The position numbers and the translations under genes were made by a program. Positions 42,557-50,804 of a stretch of 64,000 nucleotides of DNA are shown one piece after another; positions within the stretch are counted from its first letter, which is position 1; each line of letters opens with the position of its first letter. Below the pieces are notes generated by a model. That model made no database searches, was not told where the DNA came from, and saw nothing but the letters and a program-made list of their open reading frames with translations. Source of the stretch: Elusimicrobiota bacterium (GTDB lineage: Bacteria > Elusimicrobiota > Elusimicrobia > FEN-1173); NCBI GenBank assembly GCA_016715645.1, contig JADJZR010000028.1:62001-126000 (forward strand), in the 5' to 3' direction.

Positions 42557-44047
42557 ATGGGGGTAATAAGAAAAGCGGGCGTGGTGGGGGGGCGAGCCGT
42601 ATTTTTCTTCCTCCTTGTGGGGGGCCTGGCGGGGGAAGTCGGCGACGTGGAATATGTTCCGTCTCGGGACTACGCCGTTGTGGCCGAACGGGAAATAAAT
42701 CGAGCGAAATCGTCCGTGGCGGTTTGCCTCTACCGCATCGCCCTACAACCCCAGCGTTCGGATTCGCCGGTCATGCGGCTGGCGGAATCGTTACGAAAAG
42801 CCCATGGGGCCGGTGTGCGCGTGGAAGTGTTCCTGGACCAGAATGTCCCGTTCCACGACGAAGAAGGCCCCGACACGGGACGGGCTGAGTCCGCCAACGG
42901 GGCGGCGATCCGGTTCTTTCGATCGCAGGGTATTCCCGTCTATGTGGACGATCCCGCCGTTACCACCCACTCTAAAGCGGTTGTGATCGACGAGACAACG
43001 GTTCTTGCCGGGTCGTCCAACTGGACCGACGCGGCGTTGACCCGCAACCAAGAAACCAATATCCTTGTTCGGTCCCCCGTGGCGGCAAAAGCGGTATTAA
43101 AAGAAATTCGATCCCGGGTTTGGCAAGAGCCTCCGCCGGATGGGGAGAGCGTGGCGGTTCCCGCTGAGTTCCTGCTGAACCCCGCCTACTTGGGTCGGAT
43201 GTCCAAAGGGGACGAACGGGCTTTGGACGTTTACCTTTATTTGGTTCGGGAACAGGCCGGTTCTGCGTCGACCGACATTTTTGTCAAATACGAGCTCATG
43301 GCCGAAACTCTCGGGATTGAAGCTCCCAGCGACAGTCGGCGAAACAGCCAAATCAATAAAGTTCTCCGCACGTTAAAAAATCGATATCGCCTTATCGACT
43401 TCATTCGCGAAAGAGCGGGAGAGGTTAGGGTGACGCTCGAACCCTTGATTGGCGATGGGGGTGCCCGGGTTCCGCTTACTTATTGGTCTCAGGGTTGGAA
43501 CCGGCGGTTGAGCCATCCCGCCAAGTCGTTTTTTCTCATCAGCCAATACGAATCGGCGAAGTCGCCCCTGCGGCCCCGGTGGTCCGCGGCGCGAAAAACG
43601 ATGGCGAACCGCTACCACATTCGGGCCGGCAACATCACCGAAGGGATCACCGAACTGCGTCGGTTGAATCTCGTGGAGGTGGATTATTCGCCCAACGTCC
43701 CCCGTGGTCGGCCCCGTCGGGCGTCAATTTACATTCCCAACTCGCTGTATGACCCCGAAGAATGGGATCGATCGTTGAACGAGTTAAAAGCGAAGCACGG
43801 CGTTGAAAAAGTGGAGCGGGCTCAATCAGCGGCCCGGCTGGTTTACGAAGACAAAGATCTGACCGGGATCACCGCCCTGATTGATTTGGAAAACAAATTC
43901 GGGCGCGCCCGGGTGGACGCCGCGCTCAAAATTGTCAGCCAAAAAAATCCCGACAACCCGTTGCGTTCGTTACCCTACCTGATCGGCACCATTAAAAATA
44001 GGCCAACGGACTCCCCGGGCACGACCCCGGCGGGTGTGGAACCTTAA
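42557..44047 (+). CDS. PLD-like phosphodiesterase with winged-helix domains
   Basis: A 496-residue protein with an N-terminal hydrophobic helix (signal or anchor, about 9-26) and a phospholipase D-like domain with one HKD motif: THSKAVVIDETTVLAGSSNW (HxKx4D). It resembles Nuc-type single-HKD enzymes that dimerise, with EVFLDQNVPFHDEEG upstream. From about residue 210 on it has two winged-helix-like segments (KGDERALDVYLYLVREQAG; LTYWSQGWNRRLS) and a C-terminal helical domain. A paralogous C-terminus survives as a fragment at 11,162. PLD plus wHTH behind a Fic gene is an unusual pair; a defence or DNA-processing role is possible but not shown. Confidence 0.8.
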   Translation: MGVIRKAGVVGGRAVFFFLLVGGLAGEVGDVEYVPSRDYAVVAEREINRAKSSVAVCLYRIALQPQRSDSPVMRLAESLRKAHGAGVRVEVFLDQNVPFHDEEGPDTGRAESANGAAIRFFRSQGIPVYVDDPAVTTHSKAVVIDETTVLAGSSNWTDAALTRNQETNILVRSPVAAKAVLKEIRSRVWQEPPPDGESVAVPAEFLLNPAYLGRMSKGDERALDVYLYLVREQAGSASTDIFVKYELMAETLGIEAPSDSRRNSQINKVLRTLKNRYRLIDFIRERAGEVRVTLEPLIGDGGARVPLTYWSQGWNRRLSHPAKSFFLISQYESAKSPLRPRWSAARKTMANRYHIRAGNITEGITELRRLNLVEVDYSPNVPRGRPRRASIYIPNSLYDPEEWDRSLNELKAKHGVEKVERAQSAARLVYEDKDLTGITALIDLENKFGRARVDAALKIVSQKNPDNPLRSLPYLIGTIKNRPTDSPGTTPAGVEP

Positions 44048-44065
44048 AGAAAGAAGGGGGACCCT

Positions 44066-44745
44066 ATTTGCTCGCAATTCATTGTTTCTAAGTCGGCTGA
44101 GTCGCTGGCCAACTCCTTTAAGGCCATCCAGCGCGCAATCGCGGCGGGGTGGCTGTTGTCCCAGGCCGGCTTGGTCCTGTCCTATTTGATAGTCACGAGG
44201 GATTGATACTTAGTGAGAAGTTGTTTGGGTTGGTTCCCGCATGGAGTCCCACTCCAAAAGTTAAGTTTGCTACCCACAACGCTCGTCTCTATTCTGTTGA
44301 AGAGAAAACCAAAAGGGGAAATCTAATTACCGATAAACCGACCTGGCGTGATCCATTCAAAAAACGCCATTGTTTGGTTCCTATGACGGGATTCATTGAA
44401 CCCATTTATTTTGGCGAGTTCGCTGAGAAGATAGTCGAATTTAAGCCAAGGGCAGATGACGTTATGCTGGCGGCGGGGCTTTGGGAAGATTGGGTGTCAA
44501 AGGAAAGTGGTGAAACTCGGTCGACTTTCACGGTTCTGACAGACAACCCGGTTCCCGATATCGAGCGGATGGGTCACGATCGGACACCCATCTTTTTGGA
44601 GGGGGAAAAAGCGATTGAGTGGCTCAAGCCCGAATCAAAGCCCCCCGCGGAGTGGATTCAATTTCTCCGGTCCAACCCCGCAAAAATGTCGTGGGTTGCA
44701 ACAGTGGACAGACCAATGGCACCGGGGTGGGAAAAAAGGGTCTGA
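44066..44745 (+). pseudogene. SRAP (YedK/HMCES-type) protein, start-codon and frameshift lesions
   Basis: SRAP proteins cap abasic sites in single-stranded DNA through Cys2. The N-terminus CSQFIVSKSAESLANSFKAI is in frame with ATT (44066) in the place of ATG, with AAGGGGG ideally spaced before it. The rest (GRLGPVLFDSHEG... FATHNARLYSVEEK... CLVPMTGFIEPIYFGEF... IERMGHDRTPIFLEG) is in another frame. Adding one G to the G4 run at 44146-44149 makes the protein continuous. Cys2, the Asn, the Glu of GFIEP and the His are all there. Either a rare ATT start plus a base-calling error, or a decaying gene. Confidence 0.8.
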
Positions 44746-44892
44746 ATGTTGTCGGTGAATAAGTCTCCCCAATCTAAGAAGCATAATCACACTATTCCAC
44801 TACGGTAATACATTGCGGCTCGGATTCTTTTTTGTTTTGATGTGCTTTTTAATTATAAACAGTTGTTGGACGCATAAAATGAGGAGCCCCCT

Positions 44893-45330
44893 ATGAAAGG
44901 AATTTTAGTTTTTCTGTTTGCAATGGCTGTTTTTAATCAAGCTTCTGCCGAGTATTATTATCGCCGAGATGGGTCTACCCAAGAAGCGGCAATCGGCGCT
45001 GTCGAAATGAAAGGCACCGGCATTGTGAACTTGGTTGCGGTTCTGGAGTACAAACGAGTGCCCGAGGACACAAAGGTTTTTAAATCCGACAAATACACTG
45101 ATTTTTTTGACCGGGTGAAGATTGGGGCAAAAACAATAGCCTTGAAGCTTCTTCTTGAGAAACCAACGATTGAGATTTCTGAACTCAAGCCTCTTCGGGA
45201 AAGAATCGACAAATCTGTTAGCTCATATTTTGAATCAGAGACTAAATCCGAGTTCCCCAACGAATCAATTCAAATTGTTTATGGCTTGAGTATGCTTTAT
45301 GTGTCGGATCCATTTGAAAACAAGAAATAA
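44893..45330 (+). CDS. Uncharacterised secreted protein (145 aa)
   Basis: A clear signal peptide, KGILVFLFAMAVFNQASA, with cleavage before EYYYRR, then a 125-residue mixed alpha/beta domain with no motif I know. A conserved-looking core IGAKTIALKLLLEKPTIEIS and the spacing recall FliL-like or DUF-type periplasmic domains, but this is weak. A good GAGGAG site precedes the ATG. It stands alone; flanking gaps hold only a small hairpin (near 45,370-45,400). Confidence 0.65.
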   Translation: MKGILVFLFAMAVFNQASAEYYYRRDGSTQEAAIGAVEMKGTGIVNLVAVLEYKRVPEDTKVFKSDKYTDFFDRVKIGAKTIALKLLLEKPTIEISELKPLRERIDKSVSSYFESETKSEFPNESIQIVYGLSMLYVSDPFENKK

Positions 45331-45469
45331 GAAATAAAAAGCGTCCATCAAGTCATGGAGCGGACGCGGCTACTTCGTGGCCGCGCGGTTGACCTCAAAC
45401 GATTTGACTTTCAATTGCCTTATGAACGAAAATCCTTTGTTTCAAACTTGAATGCAAAAGGAGATTAAA

Positions 45470-45835
45470 ATGAAAAGAGTCATGCTGGCTGGGTTAATTG
45501 CGGCATTAGGAGTGGGGACTGGCAATGCGTGGGAGCACCCTCAAAATCCTGATCGCTATCCAAGTATAGGATTAGAGCTGGCAGGGCAATCAACTGACGG
45601 TGATTTGAGTTTTCCAAGCTTACCTTCTGCAGGAAAACAGAATGTTGAAACGAACTAGAGTTTATTAATTCTTGATACGCGATTGCCATTATCAAACTCA
45701 TTTACATTAAGCCTCGCTTTAGGGGCTACTGGAAGTGAAACTAAGGCAGAAAAAACCTCTGTGCTCGCAAGTCAAAACCTTGAGCAAAGTGGTGGTTACT
45801 TTAGTATTGGTGCACGATACTATTTCAATCATTAA
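45470..45835 (+). pseudogene. Small outer-membrane beta-barrel protein interrupted by an amber codon
   Basis: Signal peptide KRVMLAGLIAALGVGTGNA then a barrel-like body. Codon 63 is TAG (45656-45658). The same frame continues without further stops for 58 codons, LLILDTRLPLSNSFTLSLAL... to GGYFSIGARYYFNH, which is a typical final barrel strand, and ends in TAA. The continuity indicates a recent nonsense mutation, readthrough, or a base error. The ATG at 45452 lies upstream; 45470 is preferred for the signal sequence. Confidence 0.65.
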
Positions 45836-45836
45836 T

Positions 45837-46028
45837 AATAACTACTCAGGTCCCTCACCCTGCCCTCGCATCAGCGGCTTTTTTGGCTCCCCTGAGTTGG
45901 TGTGACTCCGGCATGGGAGCCCGAGGAATGGTTGAAGGCCGCGAGATCGCAAACCACTGGAAGCTTTCCGCCAAGCCTCCCAAGTGGGGAAGGAAATTCA
46001 TTATTTTCCTCCCCACTTTGGGGGGCCT
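45837..46028. repeat. Dispersed GC-rich repeat family, copy 3
   Basis: Begins AATAACTACTCAGGTCCCTC, then ACCCTGCCCTCGCATCAGCG. It includes a long hairpin, CCAAGTGGGGAAGGAAA paired with TTTCCTCCCCACTTTGG (45974-46021). It fills the gap between the broken barrel gene and the transposase element. Confidence 0.65.
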
Positions 46029-46177
46029 TGTATTGATCCCCATTAATCAAGCGGCGGCGGAGTGAGTGTTGTGGTTAGCGGAAAAGCTAGAAGGGGATGG
46101 AGCTTCTAATCAAATCCCCTTCGGACATTTATGAAGATCGGTTGAAGATTAGAATAGATGGCGCTCTTTATGTCAAA

Positions 46178-47253
46178 AGGGGACGTACTCAGTTTATCAG
46201 TTTTATTGACATAGTCTACTTGGATGGGTAATATCTCAGCATGCCACGTCAAGCGCGATTGCTGGTTCCTGGTGGGCTCTATCATGTCATGGCCAGAGGG
46301 ATCGAACGGAGGGCGATTTTTTCGGATCCGCCCGATTACCAAGAGTTCGTCGACCGAATGGAGGAATCCCTAAAGAAATCCGCCTGCCGCTGTCTGGCCT
46401 GGGTTTTAATGCCGAACCATTTTCACCTCCTCATCCAGGCAGGCAAAGAGGGCACCCCACCACTCATGAGACGCCTGATGACGGGCTATGCGGGTTACTT
46501 CAATTGGCGTCACCGCCGCAGTGGACACCTTTTCCAGAACCGATACAAGGCCATCCTTTGCGAAGGGGAGGCTTACCTGATGGAGTTGGTCCGCTACATT
46601 CACCTAAACCCGCTCCGAGGAAAAGTCGTGGACTCTCTGGAGAGTTTGGAGCAATTTCCGTGGAGCGGGCACCGCGCGCTCCTGGGAAAAGAGAAGAGGG
46701 CATTTCAAGAGGTCGAGGAAGTTTGGGGAACATTTGGAAAAAACCGATCACAAGCCCAAGTCGCATATCGCCGATTTGTGAATGAGGGCGCAGGCGGGGG
46801 GAGGCGAGCCGATTTAACGGGTGGAGGTTTGTTGCGTAGTTTAGGTCGATCGCCTGGGCAATGGGAGGGAGTTAGAAGAGAGGACCTCCAGGCTTTCGAC
46901 GCTCGGATCTTGGGGAGCGGGGGGTTCGTGGAAAGCGTCCTCAAAGAATTAGAAAAGAAGTCGGCCCCCCACGTTATTGCCGGGATGACTTTGGAAGAAA
47001 TAAAAGACCGCGTGGCCAAAGTTTATGGTATTTCGCCGGAAGAGCTTACGCGGAAGGGGAGGAAAGGCCCGGTAACTCACGCCAAGGCGGTGCTCATCTA
47101 TTTGGGCACTCAGTTTAAGGGCCAAACTTGTCATTCTATGGGCCAGTTGACGGCAATGACGGTGCAATCCGCATCGGCGGCGAAATTTCGAGGGGAGGTC
47201 TTTGTCTGGGACAATTTGGACCTGCAAAAACTGATAAACTGAGTACGTCCCCT
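46178..47253 (+). mobile_element. REP-type tyrosine transposase element with 27-bp terminal inverted repeats
   Basis: AGGGGACGTACTCAGTTTAT plus CAGTTTT at 46178-46204 is repeated exactly, inverted, at 47227-47253. Between them lies one transposase gene, and the right repeat overlaps its last codons. No flanking direct repeat is obvious. Perfect ends and an intact gene suggest recent mobility. Confidence 0.8.
46241..47242 (+). CDS. REP-associated tyrosine transposase (Y1_Tnp)
   Basis: A 333-residue Y1_Tnp-domain protein: start PRQARLLVPGGLYHVMARGI, the HUH metal-binding motif PNHFHLL, the FQNRYKAILCEGEAYLMELV helix with the catalytic Tyr, and YIHLNPLRG. The C-terminal 170 residues extend beyond the minimal RAYT domain and contain a helix-turn-helix-like end (LEEIKDRVAKVYGISPEEL). 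RAYTs nick single-stranded DNA at palindromic REP sequences, and the inverted repeats here may be its recognition hairpins. Length exceeds the usual 150-220 residues, so it belongs to the long subgroup. Confidence 0.92.
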   Translation: MPRQARLLVPGGLYHVMARGIERRAIFSDPPDYQEFVDRMEESLKKSACRCLAWVLMPNHFHLLIQAGKEGTPPLMRRLMTGYAGYFNWRHRRSGHLFQNRYKAILCEGEAYLMELVRYIHLNPLRGKVVDSLESLEQFPWSGHRALLGKEKRAFQEVEEVWGTFGKNRSQAQVAYRRFVNEGAGGGRRADLTGGGLLRSLGRSPGQWEGVRREDLQAFDARILGSGGFVESVLKELEKKSAPHVIAGMTLEEIKDRVAKVYGISPEELTRKGRKGPVTHAKAVLIYLGTQFKGQTCHSMGQLTAMTVQSASAAKFRGEVFVWDNLDLQKLIN

Positions 47254-47273
47254 CTCCTCTCCCTAGCGACCCG

Positions 47274-47660
47274 CTACTGGCGTAGGCGGGAGTAGGTGCT
47301 GATGATGAGGTAGGCGCCCATGACCATGGCGAACACGCCGAACGCGATTCTTAGGTGGGCGGGGTTGACCCGTTGCGCCAATCGGCCGCTTAGCCAGGCG
47401 CCGGCAAACAGGGCCACCGCAATCATTCCGGCGGCTCGCACGTTCACGTTGCCGTTACGATAATATTCCATCACCGCGCCCAGGCCCACCGGCAAAAGCA
47501 GAACCGCCAGGCTCGTTCCCGTGGCCCGATGTTGGGTGAACCCCCCGAAATACACCAGCGCCGGCACGATAATCAGGCCGCCGCCCACGCCAAAAAACCC
47601 CGAGGCCATTCCGGCCAAACCGCCGATGAGAATAAAAAGTAACGCGGATGGTTCGGTCAT
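47274..47660 (-). CDS. Half-size TauE/SafE-family membrane protein
   Basis: A 128-residue protein corresponding to one TauE/SafE repeat (four TM helices), whereas most exporters in the family have two repeats and about 250 residues. The conserved GGLAGMASGFFGVGGGLIIVPAL loop is intact, and the C-terminus ends HLRIAFGVFAMVMGAYLIIS. It probably acts as a homodimer, perhaps moving sulfite or sulfonates (inference). A degenerate copy of its 3' half is at 32,777. It lies immediately beside the transposase element. Confidence 0.85.
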   Translation of the reverse strand: MTEPSALLFILIGGLAGMASGFFGVGGGLIIVPALVYFGGFTQHRATGTSLAVLLLPVGLGAVMEYYRNGNVNVRAAGMIAVALFAGAWLSGRLAQRVNPAHLRIAFGVFAMVMGAYLIISTYSRLRQ

Positions 47661-47753
47661 GGTTATGGTCCTATTTAAGAACGTCGTAAAATCTATTCAA
47701 TCCAGAATGGATCCCCGATAAAATCATTCGGGAATGACAAGAAAAAGTTATGG

Positions 47754-47820
47754 AATAACAGCTCAGGTCCCTCATCCGGCCCTCTGGGCCACCTTCTCCC
47801 AAGAGGAGAAGGAAAATCAT
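47754..47820. repeat. Dispersed GC-rich repeat family, copy 4
   Basis: AATAACAGCTCAGGTCCCTC, then ATCCGGCCCTCTGGGCC and CTCCCAAGAGGAGAAGG. It lies in the 316-base gap between the TauE/SafE gene and the radical SAM gene; the rest of that gap shows no feature besides the terminator at 47,959. Confidence 0.65.
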
Positions 47821-47958
47821 TTTTTACTTCAAAGACACAAAATCCCTGGGTAGTTACCGAGCAATTAGAAAAATATTTTCCCGCAAAAGTTCGGGGCCCT
47901 TCTTCATTCAAGTCCCTTTAATTCCCCAAAAAAAACGCGCCCAAAATAAGCCGTGTGA

Positions 47959-47981
47959 AAAAAGGGGCGAACGCCCCTAGA
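47959..47981 (-). terminator. Terminator of the radical SAM gene
   Basis: On the minus strand AGGGGCG-TTC-GCCCCT followed by TTTTTT, overlapping the gene's stop region. The stem is GC-rich and the T run is clean. Confidence 0.75.
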
Positions 47982-49695
47982 AGGCGGCGGGGATGGGGCC
48001 GGGTTTTTCGGCGGTCGGGGGTTCGGCCCGATCCGTTAGCACCGTCTCTTGGTCCACATCCTGAACCGCGGGGGATTCCCACAACGTCACGGTTTGTTTC
48101 TCCCCGGCAACCCGGTAAGCCGTTCGGCGCAGACTCGGGTGTTGGAAAAGATTAAATTTTAACGTGAATCCTGTCCAGAGGGCCGCGCCCACCGCCACAA
48201 GGGAAAGCGCCCGCTCGATCAACGTGGGTTTCCCGATAGCCTCGTGGGACTTTTTGGCCAGGTCCCCGATCCATTGCCGGATCGTTCGGTTGGGTCCCAA
48301 CAACCGGCCCGCCAAGAAAATGGGATAGGATTTGCGGATTTCTTTTGCGTAGAACCGGGCTTTGGCCTGCAGAAGCGGGTTGGCTGAATTTTTGAGAGTG
48401 TGGTAACCCAACAACCACGATTCCACCACGCGGAAAATGGAGGGACCCAACCGTTGGAAGTCCTGCTCGTAACACCATTGTTGGATCCCTTCAATTTGGG
48501 TGGGCGACAGGGTGGGGTGTTTGATCATGGTCGTAAACCCGTCGGCCCGTTTGTAAAACTTTTCGGGTTGGCCCTGGTAATCGTCGCGCAAAAGACCTTG
48601 TTCCATGATGCGGTCATAAAACGGCGTGCTGGGGACCGGCCCGTAGATCAAGATCTGGCTTAACGACGGTTTCAGTTTCATCAATCCGTCCAGTTCGGCG
48701 GCCACCACGTCGTGGTTTTGGTAATCAAACCCCACAATCATGGACGCCAAAATGGTGATGCCGTGTTGCCGAAATTCCGTAAAAATGTCTTCCACCGGCC
48801 GACCCTGTTGTTTGCCGTAACCGGATTTCGTGCCCTCGTAGCCCACCCAGAATCCGTCGATGCCCATCTCCAAAATCTCTTCCACTTTATATTGGCTGAT
48901 GGCTTTGATGCTGGAAAAGACGAATATCGACGGCAATCGCCCGCTTTTCTTAACGCAGTCCCGGAATTCCAAAGCCCGGCTTTTGTTGAGCAGAAAATCT
49001 TCGTCGAAAATGATGAACACGGTGTTCGGGTCTTGGTCCAGAAACTTTTCCACAACAGAAAAAATGTCTTTGCCTTCCGGCAACAATTTTACGTGGCGCC
49101 GTTTAAAGAAGTGGGACGTGCAACAGAAGTCACAGCCGTTGGGGCAACCCAACCCCGCGAAAATCTTGCCCGTGCGGGAGGCCCGAATGGAAAAAATCTT
49201 AAGGTCGCTGACAATCAAGGGGTGTTTGTAAGGTTTAGGAATCGGAGTCTCGCCCAGAAGCCGTCGGAAAAAGGTCACGCCTTCTTCCCGGCAAAAATAG
49301 TCCCCGAAAGGAGCCAAAACCTCGTCCGAAAGAACCGTGCCGTACCCGCCTAAAATGATTTTGCTGTGGGGGGAATATTTGCGAATCAGGGCGACGGCGT
49401 CTTTCATTTTGTGGAACAGCGCCATGATAAACGAGACGCCCACGTAGTCGTATCCTTTCTTGAGTTCCCGGATCAGCTCCGACCGGGAGGGGTACTGTAG
49501 CACCACGGCGGGCGTCTCCAGATTGGCCGCGATGTATTCCAACGAATACTGGACCTGGACCGCCCGGGGACTGAAAATCCCTTGGGCCCGGGTGACTTGC
49601 TTATGGAGCAGTTCATAACCGACGGAGTCGGCGTCGCCGTATTCCGTTCCAAACGGGCGGCAGACGCTGGTTAACAAAACTTTTTTTGGGGTCAA
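47977..49695 (-). CDS. B12-binding-type radical SAM protein
   Basis: A 572-residue protein with a Rossmann-like B12-binding domain at the N-terminus (GYDYVGVSFIMALFHKMKDA... KIILGGYGTVLSDEV), then a radical SAM core with the cluster motif CPNGCDFC and FDEDFLLNK, GFWVGYEGTKSGYGK. The cobalamin-axial DxHxxG motif is not seen, so the cofactor may bind base-off or be absent. After about residue 450 there is a C-terminal helical region with one hydrophobic stretch (SLVAVGAALWTGF). Related proteins (HpnP, BchE and many unknowns) modify lipids or tetrapyrroles. The substrate is unknown; single-gene unit with its own terminator. Confidence 0.85.
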   Translation of the reverse strand: MTPKKVLLTSVCRPFGTEYGDADSVGYELLHKQVTRAQGIFSPRAVQVQYSLEYIAANLETPAVVLQYPSRSELIRELKKGYDYVGVSFIMALFHKMKDAVALIRKYSPHSKIILGGYGTVLSDEVLAPFGDYFCREEGVTFFRRLLGETPIPKPYKHPLIVSDLKIFSIRASRTGKIFAGLGCPNGCDFCCTSHFFKRRHVKLLPEGKDIFSVVEKFLDQDPNTVFIIFDEDFLLNKSRALEFRDCVKKSGRLPSIFVFSSIKAISQYKVEEILEMGIDGFWVGYEGTKSGYGKQQGRPVEDIFTEFRQHGITILASMIVGFDYQNHDVVAAELDGLMKLKPSLSQILIYGPVPSTPFYDRIMEQGLLRDDYQGQPEKFYKRADGFTTMIKHPTLSPTQIEGIQQWCYEQDFQRLGPSIFRVVESWLLGYHTLKNSANPLLQAKARFYAKEIRKSYPIFLAGRLLGPNRTIRQWIGDLAKKSHEAIGKPTLIERALSLVAVGAALWTGFTLKFNLFQHPSLRRTAYRVAGEKQTVTLWESPAVQDVDQETVLTDRAEPPTAEKPGPIPAAF

Positions 49696-49871
49696 GAGAT
49701 TATCCTTTGATTTGGTTGAACATCCACGGGGCCAGGGAGGTGTCTTTCAATGATGAGCCAGCGGGCGGATGAGGGTCATTCGACCCTTTCATCATAGGAT
49801 TTCTGGGGGACACCCACAACCTTTTTCGCTAGGCGGGCCGCGTTTGAGGATGGTTCTTTTATAAAATGTTG

Positions 49872-49938
49872 GTAACAGCTCAGGCCCCTCCTCTTAGGGT
49901 TCCCCCCGAAGGGGCGGATGAGGGGCCTGAGTAGTTAC
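49872..49938. repeat. Palindromic repeat unit, family copy 5 with both ends
   Basis: GTAACAGCTCAGGCCCCTC (49872-49890) faces GAGGGGCCTGAGTAGTTAC (49920-49938): 17 of 19 bases are complementary. This copy shows that the family has terminal inverted repeats. It lies in the 292-base gap between the divergent radical SAM and lipoate-ligase-like genes; nothing else is recognised there. Confidence 0.7.
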
Positions 49939-49987
49939 AAATGTTGGGGACTTTGTTGGACACGGGTACGATCGAGACGAGGTGGGT

Positions 49988-50680
49988 ATGATCAAGAGGT
50001 GCGATGTTGAGGTGGGAACGCCGTCCCCATGGAATTTGGCTTTTGACGGGGCTTTGGACGGACTTGAAAATATGCGGCGCGATCTGGAGTCTTTGGACAA
50101 CCAGCGCGATTCGGCCGCTGTGCCCTGTGTTCGAATTTATCGGTGGGCTCGGCCGACGGTGTCCTATGGCCGGCTTCAGTCGCAACCGGACCCCCGGCCG
50201 GCCGGGTATGACCTGGTTCAACGGCCCACCGGGGGGGGGATGGTGTTTCATGGGACGGACATCAGTTTTTCCGTGGCGTGGCGGCGCGATCATCCCGGGT
50301 TACCTCCTTGCATCAAAAACGTGTATCGGCTTTTCCATGGGTCGTTTGCGGACGAATTGCGTCAGGTCGGCTTGAACGCCGGGTTGCACTCGTCGCCGGA
50401 TCCCCGCCCTGCGGTCCCCGGGGCGTGCTACAAAGACTATGCCACCGACGACGTGATTGTGGACGGGTTGAAATGGATCGGAGGCGCGTTGCGCGTGACG
50501 TCCTGGGGTCGGTTGTATCAGGGAAATTTAAAAGCGCCTCCGGTCGTTTCCACTCAAACAATTTTGGATGAGGCCTGGGTGGCGCGGGTTTTTGAGTCCC
50601 GGGTTTTTCGTTACGCTCCCATCGGGCGGTGTTGTGAGAGGATGAAATGTGAGAGTGTTCCGTTGAGTCCGGGATCCTAG
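49988..50680 (+). CDS. Lipoate-protein ligase / octanoyltransferase family protein
   Basis: A 230-residue BPL_LplA_LipB-fold protein: WNLAFDGALDGLENM at the start, CVRIYRWARPTVSYGRLQ, the ligand loop LVQRPTGGGMVFHGTDISFS, and a Lys-containing stretch VDGLKWIGGALRVTSWGRLYQGN (the catalytic/adenylate Lys region). It could be an LplA-like ligase or a LipM-like octanoyltransferase. With lipA in the gcv operon but no lipB in the window, it may provide the octanoyl group. The ATG at 49988 follows GAGGTGGGT; a GTG at 49982 is possible. Confidence 0.82.
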   Translation: MIKRCDVEVGTPSPWNLAFDGALDGLENMRRDLESLDNQRDSAAVPCVRIYRWARPTVSYGRLQSQPDPRPAGYDLVQRPTGGGMVFHGTDISFSVAWRRDHPGLPPCIKNVYRLFHGSFADELRQVGLNAGLHSSPDPRPAVPGACYKDYATDDVIVDGLKWIGGALRVTSWGRLYQGNLKAPPVVSTQTILDEAWVARVFESRVFRYAPIGRCCERMKCESVPLSPGS

Positions 50681-50804
50681 AGGGCGTCTTTTTTTTCTTC
50701 ACCCCGACATTTCTAAAAAACGGAAACATGACATTATAAAAATATCCAACAGAATTCGTGGTAGAATAAAACAGCTGTGAGAGTCTATTTCTTAAGGGAT
50801 AAAA

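Noticed and set aside
45331..45451. Terminator after the 145-aa secreted protein
   Set aside because: GC hairpins (GCGTCC/GGACGC and GCGGCTA/TGGCCGC) exist but no T run follows.
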